Source: Diadema setosum
Taxonomy: Eukaryota; Echinodermata; Echinoidea; Diadematoida; Diadematidae
Reading direction: 5' to 3'
Assembly (NCBI GenBank): GCA_033980235.1
Contig: CM067072.1
Span: forward strand, 18,851,047-18,915,046
Length of the DNA: 64,000 nucleotides
Shown here: positions 24,701 to 37,900 of the stretch, one piece after another
Layout of the letters: each line of letters starts with the position of its first letter
How positions within the stretch are numbered: the stretch's first letter is position 1
Notes under the pieces: model-generated
Databases searched by the model: none
Seen by the model: only the letters and a program-made list of their open reading frames with translations
What the model was told of the DNA's origin: nothing
Made by a program: the position numbers and the translations under genes

Positions 24701-27700
24701 CCATTCAAGCTATGAAGGTCAAATTTGGTGTGTATGATGGTCTTTGAGTGTAGTGATGCTGGGGGAAAGCATGTTTCCATTTACTGTAAGTTTTATACTC
24801 AGTGTCAACTCTGTAATTGTACAGTAAACTAAAATTATTCGGTTTCCAATTCGACAAGTGCACAAACTTGGTATTAACGTCATTGCCCTCATAAAGCGAC
24901 ACTAGGGGCGGGGGTATTAATCACCTTCAGTGATAATTCTAGTTCATACTGTGCTCACTACATGTAGGTGTGCACCAGTGTAGGGTTGTCTAGAGGAGAG
25001 TGGTAGGGTCATGTACTAAAATAGTTGCATTGAATACAATATAGTTAAAATTCTCAACGACTCAGGTGATAAGATATCAACAGATTTCTTGATAATTGTT
25101 TGATTCAAAAAGTAGTATCCTGGTATTTTATCACGAAGGATTGAAGGAATATAGAATGAGTCAGTGGATCACAAGTTATGAGAGTGATCAAAGGTTCTCA
25201 TTGTCATGAGTCACACCATATGATTAGCATAATTAGTGTCTTATAGCTTTAATATGCCCAGAGCCTTGACCAGTAGTGTTTCGTCCACAGTGATGACGAT
25301 GAGGTTGAGTTGGCCAAGACAGACATCAAAGGACTGGATCAGGAACTTCAACAGTTGGAAGAAGAGGAAACAGAGGAGACAGAAGACCTTCCACGAGATG
25401 ATGATGATGAGACCAAAGACAGAGAAAAACTTGATGACTCTAAAGATGAAAAGGAAAAGAAAAATGATGGTAAATGTCTTCCCATACGTTGCTTTGTTTA
25501 CTACCCTAACATTCACTCTAAGGGGCAAAGAAAACTTCAGTTACGTTGCACAGTTTAAGAATCACCTGTTTCCTCTTTTCAATTCAACCCTTTTTTGTTG
25601 GTAGAGCACCGGGCTAGCAATCCGAAGGTCTCGGGTTTGAATACCAATGGAATCCAATTTTCTTTACTCATTTTTCCATGGTGAATTATATTCATTTCTG
25701 GTCAGTTTTCTTCTGTTTCCAATTGTTACACACTCATAAAGCTGCATCACTTTGGTGATCCTTCGCATTTATCCCCAAGTTGAATTATCCTTCAGGTTTT
25801 TACCAGGTTTCATTGTGTGCAAGTGTGTCTCACACTATCACATCGCTACAGCTTCTGACAATTCGAGCATTGAGAATTAAAGGTTTCTGGAACAAACTCT
25901 GAACTAGGGCTTTCTGTAGCTTAGTGGGTAGAGCACCGGGCTAGCAATCCGGAGCTCTCAGGTTCGAATCCCGATGGAATTCCATTTTCTTTGCTCATTT
26001 TTTCACTCATCTTTAACTTAGGTAACACCTAATACCATTTACGTTCAGAAATCATAGAGGTCTTTTTATATCAGGTTATTTAATGAGGTTTATGCTAAAG
26101 CTCACATAAGTAATAGTCAAGTATAATACATCTCATTGAACTGTGCTCTGTGTAGTGAATGGGACCAAAGAAAAAAAAAAAGACAAGATGTATAACTCTG
26201 TGGCAAACACACTGAAGGCACTATCAACTTAGACTTAAATTCTACACTTTCTTTGAGCAAATTCTAATCATGATTAAAAAGTATTCCAGAAAAACTGTAA
26301 ACACACACGCACATATACACACACAATATTCCATTCTTTTAGGATCACAAGGCTTAGAATAATGTAGAGGAAGAATGTGCACTCCTAAAGGCCCTGTCAC
26401 ACCTTTCAGGGCAAGCCAGGCGGGCTTGTTGCGTGTGGGGATTTTCCAGCACGCAGGACAATTTTTGCAGGCGGACAAGGCTTTGGGCAAGTTTTTAATG
26501 CCGTCTTACCTGCTGGCCCCGTGCTACTTACGTTCTACTTTCATGTGACCTGCGAGTCAGGCGCATGAGGGCTGACAACTCGAAGGAATCCCTCTGAAGG
26601 AATGGCAGAAGTCCCACAGAATGTGATTATCTTGGCCACATACGGAGACTGCGAAGTACCTGCGTGGGAGTTGCCTGCGAGGTGCTGCCACTGAGGGCCT
26701 CTCCTGGCGTTCTGCGTGGACCTCTGTAAGCAATCCCCACGACTCATCCGGAAAAAGTTTTGGTTGTGCGTGCCACCTTCGGGCAACTACGGGCGAGATA
26801 CGCGCAAGGTACTGTCAGATGCAGACCCAACTGCTGGGCGATCCGGGTAGCAAACTATACTTAATTTGATCCTAAAATGTGCAACCCTTTCCTTCAACAA
26901 ACAAGAACCAAGTAACACAAACCTCAAGCTTAAAACTTCTAGTTTCAGAAACTGCCCAAAGAAAATTGACCCCACACTCCACTAAAATTTGGCTTGCCTA
27001 CGATCGTACACCAAGCCTAAAAAATCAGGGAAAATAGCAAAGCTGAAAACATGAACATTGTTATGCCAATTTTGCACCTCTTTCTTCTCATAGAATGATA
27101 TCAATATAAATATCATTGTATGCATTTTAACTAGGATTTGCGTGCGCACCTCCGGGCAACTACATGGGCGAAATACGTGCTAGGTACTGTCATATGCAGG
27201 CCATCTGCGGGGACCTCCAGCTAGCAAAAATTGTCCCCCGCAAGTCACAAGCAAGGCTTGCCCGGAAAGGTGCGACAGGCCATTGAGCATACTCAAAATC
27301 TCTTCCAGGTGAGTCGTGGGGATTTCTCGCAGAGGTTCATGCAGGACACCAGAAGGAAGTTTGTAGCGGCAGCACCTCACAGGCAACTCTAGTCCACTAC
27401 CTGGACTGTTTTGTGTGATCATTTACTGTGCGTGCACACCGCTACAGCATGACGTTTATGCTCCACCGTAGGCTCGTGTATTAATTTACCGCGCACGCAC
27501 GTATCTCGACCTCCAAAACAGTCCAGTCTGGTTGCCAATGCTTCGAGTTTCCCCAAAAATTTTCGGGGAGAGTTGGCTCCGCCTATATTCATTTAGAGCA
27601 TCCTGATTGGTCGATGAGATCGCGTCAATCATTTCCACAGGGCAATTTGCGGGATCGAAAAAGTCAGTCGATCTGTAATGTTGTAGTCTTATTGCAAAAC

Positions 27701-30700
27701 AGGTATATTTCATTTAGCAATATAATATACGTATTTTACGCCAACATTTGTATTAATCTCAACATAAATTAATGGAATATCCAAATTATATTTCTTTCAA
27801 TAGAAAATTGTTAAAATAATATATCTTAGAGATCATAAGAAGAGAATGAAATTAGAACGTGCATAAACCATGCATAAGATTAAGACTAAATTACACTCGT
27901 TCCATAACTGTTATGTATTAAATTGTAAATATCGCAATTAATAACGTTTTAAATCTATTTTTCAGCAAAAAAACATAATAATGTGGAAATTACAAATAAA
28001 AAATCTGATAAATACGAATAGAACAGATATTTGCACATTTAAAGCATCGTGACCTTTCGTACATATGTCAATTTTGAGGTGGCTTTTAACTTCTCGATCA
28101 GGGATCCCCGGATCGCGTGTACAGCTTGTGCAATGTGCTTTTCCTGTTGATTCTGAGTTTTGCGTTTTCCGACCAAAATCTGTGCAGTATTTCAAATATT
28201 TCCTCCAAATCTTTTTTACATGATCAATGATGTCAACATCAGCGTCTCCGCGTCGCTTTTCTGACAGTGATATTGAGAATAGCATTCAATGTGCTGCTGA
28301 GAAGCTTGGATTCATTGATGGTTTCAGGGAGCAGCAGCAGAAGTCCCTACACTCCTTCATCCGTGCGTGGTCATGATTTGTTTATCTCCCTGCCGACTTG
28401 TTTTGGCAAGAGTGTGGTGTTCCAAGCTGCACCATTATGCGTTGATTTTCTTTGCAAACCAGATCTACATGATGGACCAGACTCTCCGAAAGCTGTGGCT
28501 CTTGTTGTCATGCCTTTGAAGTCTTTAATTTCGGACCAGATGAGCAGGGCTATGGATCTTGGCCTGATTGCTGGAGATCTTTCATCAGGTTTGAATGACT
28601 CCCTCAGTGAAGGCATGGCGTCTGGCCGATACTCGATACTTTTTGCAAGCCCGGAGAGTTTGCTGGAAGACGACTCAAGAAATCTTCACATTGCTGAAAG
28701 ATCAAATCTTTTGCATTTTTGTCGACGAAAGTCACTGCGTGACAAAGTGGTAAGCTAATCATTTATCCAGTTTCTAAAAATGATTTGTCATGACAACTTT
28801 CATTGAGTGTCCCTTGTCTTGAATTACAAACTGTAACTGTAGACCCCTAGTTGAATAATAATAATAATAATAAAAAAAAGGATTGTAAAACTAAATGTAG
28901 TTAAATGTCTGGCCTCTGGGCCAGGTAGGGTACACACATGTCAGGCTTCTTACTCTTGTGAGCGTTCCTAGGTGTACTGAGTTAAATCCTGTGTAATTGT
29001 GATAAATTGTTAACACCGTCACTGCGCTGGTTTAATTGTTTTGTACAGTACAGTAACTACTGTAACTTTCTCGCATACAAATACAATTACACATACCGCA
29101 TTAGTCTGTGAGCCACAGCCTGTTTCTCGGTCGCTATGCTCCTCTACACAGAGGAGCGACCGAGACACAGGCTGTGGCCAACAGACTAATTCTTCATGTG
29201 CATGTACATTGAGAAACACTCAAATAGGAACATGCTTCAGTATTCAAGTGTACTCATACTTGTTCATAGATTAAAATTATGCAGTCTTATGGCTATGCGG
29301 TATGCATTGTAGAGACTGCAGGCATTATTAAAATCACATGTGCAATGTAGAAAATGTTTTCTTATCTTACTTTTTTTTTCTTATTTTTCCAAGAGGGGGA
29401 CTGCATCTGGAGACACCAAAGCATTTCGAGCAGCGTATGGAAAATTTGGCGAATTACGATCGAAACTCAAGTCGTCAGTTCCCGCTGTTGCCCTGACACT
29501 GCAACCAGAGATGTGCATAGCGGTATCATCGAAAACCTTGGTCTTCGCAATTATGTGTGGGTAAATCAGTCGCCGGACAAGCAAAATATAAAACATGTTG
29601 TAATCAAGTCTGCTACAAGAGATTTAGATATAATGTTCAAGTGGCTGGCAGATGACTTGAAGATCCATGGTGCAAGTTGTGAAAGGATGATAAGAAAAAT
29701 GTGCAGTGATGTGTACGTGACCTTTATGGCACTGCTTCCAGAAGGTTGCCACAGGTATGTTAATATGTACCACCGGAACACGGAAACTAATATCCAAAAG
29801 GAAATTGTGGACAGCATGTCGGCACCAGATGGTGAAACCAGAGTTCTGATAGCAATCGTTGCGTATGGCCTGGGCGTTGATGTAAGCAACGTACACAGTA
29901 CAGTTTTGTGTGGATGCCCAAGTGATCTAGACGATTATATCCAGCTGAGTGGGAGGATCGGACGAGATGGCAAACAAAGTACTGTACTGCTGTAACATTG
30001 CGTTACTCCAGGGACAGTGCTGGCAGAAAAACAACTTCTCCCATGCAAGATTTTCTACGCGGAAAAGAATGTAGACGTGCTACAATAAAGGCAGCCTTTG
30101 GTGACTCCCAACCAAACAGCATTTCACACAACTGCTGTGATGTACAATTATGCCAAGTGGGGATGGGCTGTGTGTTTTGGGGGTTTGGGTGGGTGTTTGA
30201 AAATTGAACTGTTATGCCGGTTGTCTGCACATAGCTTAATAGTAAACACATGTAATTGTACATCGCATGTTCATCTATGCATACGTACAAGTGTACACAT
30301 GTGTAGAATATGTTTGTGAGTTGTATTACCAAGAATTTGTTTACATAGACTTTCTTTACATACAAAGTCATTCATGAGAAGTACAGTAATGTTCTTTGGC
30401 CCATATGGATAAAAATAAAACTAGTTCTGTTTATGCACATGAACATTTGTACAGTTTGAACTGTGAAGCAATGAATTTATTTTCTTTTTTGAACTTCAAA
30501 GCAATTATTATTTTTTTTTTTCCACCAAGAATTGTTGTAAAAGACAACAAATTAAAAAACAAAATCTACTTTGGTGCCAGGAAGATTTCTTTGTCATAAC
30601 TTGTAACCACTTTGTGTTAATTCTGTGTTTTTTGATGTGTAATGAGAGTCTACTACATGTAATCAGACTGAAATGTGACATATAAAAATATTTCTCAGAC

Positions 30701-31854
30701 ATCAAGATTCAGAGTCAAACAATTTATTTCATTTGAAATAATGCACTGTTGGGGAACAGTGATCATGAACTATCATGAATATAAATGTATATTACAGTAA
30801 TTGTACATGTACAAATGAAAGTGTACATGTATAACGAAGGAGTTTCAAGAGCATGGAGAAACAAGTGAAGTATGCCCAATATTTTATTAACTATAGACAA
30901 TTTAATTTCAGTTTCTAATGAGTAGTTGGTGGCATAGAATATCCAACTTTAACCCGTTGAGGACGAGTCCCGAGTATACTCGGGCAGGTGTCCTGAGGAA
31001 TTATTTTGAACGTCATTCCAAGAGTGACAACTGTTTGAATTCATTATTGACAGTTGGGAGTGGGACGCTAGCTTTGGAACTTCTGTGGTAGTTGGTACAA
31101 CATTAACAGTTTTATCATCATGGCCAAATTTTTATAATAAAGGCATAAAAATTATGTGATTAAAAAATGTACAAATTATACATAATTATGTTCAACTTAC
31201 ACTCTCTGCAGTCCATTTGTTTTCACTTTGCTGTCTGCACTTACTGTACATGAAATGATGAAGACTACACAGTGTATTTAACGGTACATGTATTGCACAT
31301 GTACACTTCAAAGTACAATAGTGATAAATTAATGATGTATTTCGTGACCACACCTCAACACTGCCAAAAAAAAAATCAAAACTTATTTACCAATAATCAG
31401 CTGCCCTAAACATGGAAACAAGTAAAGTCTACTACACTGTATGAACAATGTACATGTACAATGTTTCAATTTGGATGTGATTTGGACCAATACTGGTTTA
31501 ATAGGGGGTTTAATTAAATGGCTAACATGTGAGTGTATGTGTGTGTGTGTGTGTGTGCATGCACATGTGTGTTGTGTGCGTGTGTGTGTGTATGTGTAAA
31601 TGTGTGCACATGCATATATGCATTTGTGTTTGTTGTGTGGTCCACACATTTCCCAAGCATAATTTCATGCTGATATCCCCTTAAATGTTTGTGAATTAGC
31701 AACAAACAAGTTGCTCTGTCAGACTGTCTTTTGATATGAATACTATAATAATTTATACATGTAGATACCATTTTGGGCAAATACAGGTATGGTTAAAAAA
31801 AAGAAGATATACAATCCATATATATATATATATATGTATATAATATATATATAT

Positions 31855-31924
<70 letters not shown>

Positions 31925-34900
31925 TTATATATACATATGCAGAAGGGCAATTCAACCAAAACGGTTCACTTCTGTAATGCCAGAGACAAATGGACCAATA
32001 TCTCTGTAGCAAGAGTTGCACATCACAAATCATACATCGGTGAGCTGGCGATTTGTAGCTCGCCATTTTCAATCTCAAGAATGATATTCAAGTCATCATC
32101 AAATCCGGGCACAACGAAGTCCAAAACACCACATGAAAGTAGGTCCTACAGAATGATGACTCCAAACATAACTTTTAGCCAGTCAAAAATGTTGCATGAA
32201 TCAGCTGTGCAACATTAGGCGTTTTCACATCAGCCCGATAAAAATAAAAATCCAAGCTCGCGATATTTTTCGCTATCGCAAATTAGTGTGCTATTTCATT
32301 TTTTATTTACATCAGCCCAAACATTATCAAATAAAAGTCAGAAAGTAGCGCGCTATTTCGAAACATCGGGCTGATGTGAAAATACCTAATAATGCATACA
32401 GATTCACTGAAGTATCGCATTGCATTGTGATAATGTGCAGAAATGCAGGTGCAGGCATTTCTGTACTATGTGCACATGTTGTAGATCGCACTGTATTTAC
32501 GGTGCAATGCACACAGCTGGCTGCAGATCGATCGATCCTACAGAACTCTTTTCTGTGATCGATCACTCAGTTTTCATGCATACGTAATGAGCTTACCAGA
32601 GATAGGGCATTACATCAGCATACCTAATGTGAACTTTTGACCCTACGCACTGTCAAACCATTTTGGACTTTTTTTTTTTGGGGGGGGGGGGTGTACAGAT
32701 TTGTGGGCATCGAGTGGTTACAGCAGGGAGGTGGGTCTCTTACCACCTCCCTGGTTACAGGGGATAGCGCGATAAGCTATGGAGCGGCGCACTGAGGTGG
32801 ATGCGTAATGATAAAAAACGTCCAGAATCTGGACTAAGGCAACTCCCATGCAGGTAACAGTACTTCACAGTGCCTTTATGTCGCCCGTTACTAGAACATA
32901 TTAAGTAGAATATAAGTATATAGCATGCTTCCAGCAGGTAAGATGCACATGAAACTCGCCCAATTCCTTGTCTGCCCACAGAAAATTATCCTGCATGCTG
33001 GAAATCCCTACACACAACAAACCTGCATAGCTTGCCTGGAAAGGTGTGACAGGGCCTTAAATAATTACAGTCATTTCATCAAAAAGCACTACTGGTATTT
33101 TTGATGTTCATTTTATATAAACATGATTCAATGGGGCGTATGGAGCAAAATGCGTGCAACTTTTTCATATGTGCTAATTTAAACAGTAGCTATTAGCAGT
33201 TCAGGCTGTGAAGCTGCATGAAATGAACACAAGATCTTGATTGTGTCGATGTGAGTTAATGAGTACAAAACCAACTCAAAACCAGTACAAGGTTCATGTT
33301 CACTTGTATACTGTAACTTAATTCTGTCCTCTGCACTTTTTTTGCACACCCGAGCCGAAGGCTGAAGTGAGCTATTGCGATCGCTCTTCGTCCGGCGTCC
33401 AATGTGCGTAAACTTTTACATTTTCATCTTCTTCCTGAGGACCCCATGGCCAATTATCACCAAACATGGCAGGTAGCATCCCTTGGGGGATAGGATCTCA
33501 ATATGTTCAAATGGGCACCATGCCCCTCCTGGGGGCCCCCAGGGAGCCCAAACCCCCCCAAATTAAGGAATCTTTAAAAATCTTCTTCTCTAGAACTAGA
33601 AGTGATAGAGCTAAGTTAATACTGTGAGGTAGTACATTGATGACTATTTAAAGTTTGTTCATGGCAGACTCAGGGGTGCCCCCCCTCCCCTTGGGACCAA
33701 GGTGAGTGGGGTGGGATGGGTCCAAATGGGGACTTAAATTGTACATATGCTCATATTCTTGAAAACCCCTTGATGAATACTCCACCAAACGTAGCAGGTA
33801 GAATGCTAGGGGGTTAACATCTCAATTTGTTCAACTAGGCACCATGCTCTCCTTGGGAGCCCCTAGGGGGCCCAATCCCCCCACCCCCCAACATTATGGA
33901 ATATTTACAAATCTACTTCTCTAGAACAAGAAGTAATAAAGCAAAGTTAATACCATGAGTGTGTATATTGAAGATGTGATGGAATATGCAAATGGACATT
34001 ATGCCCCCAGCTCTCAAAGCTGCCCCCGCCTCAAGAGTCCAATGTTCTCAGGTAAGAGTCTGCAAGAATGCTTGGAAAGTGAACTTGTGACATTCAGTTG
34101 AGCGTGAGACCTCCAGGCCTCTTGTTATTTTATTATCCAAGTATTATTGCAGATGAATGAAGTGATTGATGATGATCACGAGTTATCAGAGTGAAGAATT
34201 AAGATGAATAGGCCCTACGTGAATTCCCTCTCACTCTTACTTGTCATGCATGTTTATGAACGTGTAAGAAATATTACATGGAACGCATATCAATTAGCGC
34301 AGTCCAATGATTTAGCATCACAACTTTTGTACAAACTGAAACAAACACAAACACTACATAAAAGATATTGCTACCGTAGGAAGCAAACATAAAAAGACAT
34401 TGCATAATGAAAATTCTTCAGGAAATCGGAAAAAAAAAATCAACTTCAAAGTCAAAGTGTTTTCATCAGTCCCAAATGATTCGATGTAGGCAAGGTTTAT
34501 TGTATTAGAATAAAAAAGTAAAGATATATTGGGTTGACCGATTCAATTATTTTGAGTTGTCATGTTGAATTGGAGCATGCAACTGCTTGTTGGTTTTGTG
34601 ATGCATGGTCACATGTGATCCATGGTCACATGTGACCATCCTTAATCTGGAAACTTTCTACTCAACTGTCTTCCTGACTTTCTTTCATCATTTGGGGGTT
34701 TGATTTGTTGTTTTTCCTTCAGTATTACCTTTTTCATAGTGTTATATTTTGTTTCACTGCACTCTGGGCCCATTTTGTAGAACTACAACAATCAATATAG
34801 GTGCTGTTCATTATTCCGAAGGTTTGTTTATCTGAAACACACAAATTCCCTATACCTAGAGGTTCATTAATCCGAGAATGAAAAAGAGTTCATTAATCCG

Positions 34901-37900
34901 AACATTTGTGGCGTTATTCCGAAGGTTCATTAATCCGAAAATGAAATAGGGTTTGCTATTCCGAAGGCTCGTTTATCCGAAAATGAAATAGGGTTTGTTA
35001 TTCCGAAGGTTCGTCAATCCGAAAATGAAATAGGGTTCGTTATTCTGAAGGTCCGTTGATCCGAAAATGAAATAGGGTCGGATTAATGAACCTTCGGAAT
35101 AACGAACCTTATTTCATTTTTGGATTAATGAACCTTCGGAATAACAAAACTTCTCACATTTTGGGATTAACGAACCTTCGGAATAACGAACTGTAACCAT
35201 CAAATATCAGGTGACTTCATTTTTCTATCTATATAACAGGTAATCATTTGCTGTTTACTACCTGGGTATTGATGTCTTTTGTTGATGCTCCTCCCAACCC
35301 TGCATGTGATTAACAAATAAGATTCTTTTTTTTTTTTTTTTTTCATTTGCTACTGTTTATTCCAGCAGACAGCAACTCGGACAGCTCTGGCTCTGAAAGT
35401 GACATTGATGAGAAGAACATCCAGTCTGCAATGCTTCTCCAGGTGCGATCAGTAAGTGTTTACACAATCTGTGGATCAGTTTTAAACTGCTAAATAATTG
35501 TCTCAAGGGAGATGTTCTGATTCCTTTTTTTTTTTTTCTTTCTTTTTTTACCTTAAAGCTTGACCAGTATGATGAAATGAATGAAAATTCATTTATTGTG
35601 AGATTATCCCATTATACAAAGCAGTAGTATAAAAGATGACTGGATTGCTTGGTACCAACAATTATCAACAAACCAGTAATTGTGTGGAATAGTGAAGGTT
35701 ATAATGATATCCATGCAAAGTCCATAGTGCATTTCACACAATATTTCTAAACCCTCAATTCTGTTGAGCACCGACAAGTGATCACAACGTTTATAAGAAT
35801 CACTTCATAATATTGTGTCTCTTTGTCTGATCCTGAAATTCTATGCCTCCACCCAAAGGATACCTGATGCATTTAATTCATCTGAGCTCAAAGGTTCAGT
35901 GTTCATCATGCACCTTGCGTCATTTGTTGTGCATAAACTTTTTTTTTACATTTTCAGCTTCTTGATAACCCCAAACTTGGCAGGTAGCATTCATAGGGTG
36001 TCGCGATATTCATTCATACAAATGGGCTACACTGTATATGCCCCCTTCCCCCTTTGGGTTGTATATTGACTCCTGGGGGACATTTCAAGAAGCAGTTTGG
36101 TTGGATATTTTTCTGACAAACTGTTACAAGCTACTAAAATCCTTGCGTCTGATTGGCTGAGAGCAAATTTGTCCAACAACTGTGTCAGACAAAATGCTTC
36201 ATGAAATGCCCCCCTGGAAAAAGTCCTTAATTTGGGGGCCCAATTGTCCTCGGATGAAGGAATCTTTTAAAAATCTTCAGCAAACCTGGGAGTGATAGAG
36301 CTTAATAAGTGCTATGATAAAGTATTGTTCAGTGGTGACTGCGGTTTTAAGTTTGTTCAGGAAGGATTGGGGGGGGGGGGCAATTTTCACATTTTTCATT
36401 TCCTTGAAAATGCATGGTCAAATTTTTACCAAGCTTGGCAGGTACCTTGCTAGGATGGTAGAATACATGTATTTGTACAAATGGGCACCATTCCCCACTT
36501 TTGTGCCCTCATTCAGACTTTAATCCTCAAATTAGAGAATTTTATCTCCTAAACCAGAACTACTCCGAGATTATACAATACACAGTACCAAAGTGTTTTG
36601 GGTTTTGTTTTAGGTTTGTTTGTTTTTTCCAGGTTTATTTTGACAAATCCAGGGGTGGCCTCCTTGAGGCCAGGACCAAGCTGAGGGCCAGTTTCACATC
36701 TGTTTAATTAAACACACACACACACACAAAAAAAAAAAGATTGTCACCAAACTTGGCAGGTATTAATCCCGGTATGATAGAATAGATGGATATCATGCCC
36801 TCATGGAGATCCCCAAAGCTCCCCAAGTTTGCTGCGATTTCTTGGTTAATACGTAGTCTAAAAGGATTGTATGGAAGGTGAACTTGGGAAATTCAGGTGA
36901 GCATGAGACCTCCTGGTCTCATGTTGAATTATACTTTGTTCCCTTATCCCACAGTCCAATCCACTTTTTTCTTTTATAACGATACAAGGAAAAAGAAAAT
37001 CCAGAGGACTTGGCACAGGATTGTTAGGAGGTATAGATGTGTTGATGATATTTTGGCCAAGCCCTGATTTTTTTATTTTTTTAATTTTTTTTTATTTTCT
37101 GGTTTTTGTTCTGATTTTTGTCTCATCTGAGGATTTATTCAGGATTCCATTCAAAATGCACAATGAAAGCCATATACTCGCACTATATACGTAACATAAT
37201 ATGAGAGCGATACAAACACAATGAAGCACTATAGGTTCAACAGTTCTGTTTTTTAATGTTTGCTCATGTTTGTTCCTAACGTTCTATATTTTTCTTGACA
37301 TTTTATTTCTCTTCTAATTTCTTCATACAAATGTAAATACACATTTTAGAGAAGCTTCTTTTATCATGACTGGTTGTGCTTCTTTTTGAAATTATCTTAT
37401 AAATACTCCAAAATGCTCTTGTCAAAAGCAGACTACTAGTATAGTGGCTTCAGCACTCTATTTTCAACAAATATAAAGTGCTTAGTATTTGTTGCTAGTG
37501 CCAGTTTCTTGTAAGAAACTCCTTAAGGCCGTGTCACACCTTTCTGGGCAAGCTACGCTGGCTTGTGGCGAGGAGATATTTTTCAGCACGCAGGAGATTT
37601 TCTGCGGGAGGATAAGAATGTTTGCAAATTTTGCACTTGTTTCTTACCTACAAGACTCGTGCTACTTAGCTTCTACTTGCGTGCATTCTGTGTGACCTTC
37701 GTGAGAGCTTTGAAACCAATCCGTTTTCTGTTACGAGCAACTTATGGGTACTGAGAAGTACCTGCATTGGAGTTGCCTGCGAGGTGCTGCCGGTAAGGGT
37801 CTCCTACTGGTGTTCTGTTTGTACCTCTTTGAGTGAACCCCCACGATTCACTCGGAACAAGTTTTGAGCATGCTCAAGGCCTTGTCATACCATATCTGGG

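Larger units (their letters stand above)
22848..24943 (+). mobile_element. Helentron-like element H3, containing a SINE and a TTAA palindrome
   Basis: The 5' end TATACCCCCGCC (22848-22859) is followed by ggtcggtcggtcggtc. Core repeats share gttgccatggtaacc and tgcaagaca. The 3' end is GGCGGGGGTATT, a hairpin (atcac-cttca-gtgat) and CTAGTT. H7 at 49969-51478 is a second copy of the same family. Two later insertions interrupt it (SINE at 23300-23655, palindrome at 24293-24649). Confidence 0.7.
30125..32217. other. AT-rich stretch with microsatellites, no gene
   Basis: It contains acccgttgaggacgagtcc at 30955, which resembles a piggyBac-type end although no partner end was found, plus TG and TA microsatellites (listed separately). 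No coding feature. Confidence 0.4.
26388..33058. mobile_element. Candidate 6.7-kb TIR element enclosing RecQ-like and zinc-finger-like pseudogenes
   Basis: The left end AAGGCCCTGTCACACCTTTC and the right end (33039-33058), which is its inverse, remain similar for about 100 bp inward: gggcaagc, gggattttccagcacgcagga and gcggacaagg have counterparts on the right as the inverse of cttgcctgg, tcctgcatgctggaaat and cttgtctgccc. A second inverse end lies at about 27250-27281, so the left part may alternatively be an independent 0.9-kb element. No clear target duplication was found. Whether the two outer ends belong to one element is inference. Confidence 0.5.

Noticed and set aside
25914..25985. 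Functional tRNA-Ala(AGC) gene
   Set aside because: Boxes A and B and the anticodon arm are recognisable, but the acceptor stem does not pair and a second similar head lies 326 bp upstream, so it is a SINE.
29041..29274. Mirror ORFs on both strands around 29.1 kb
   Set aside because: Caused by the ~40-bp-arm hairpin; not coding.
31514..31977. His/Thr- and Tyr/Ile-repeat ORFs
   Set aside because: Translations of TG and TA microsatellites.
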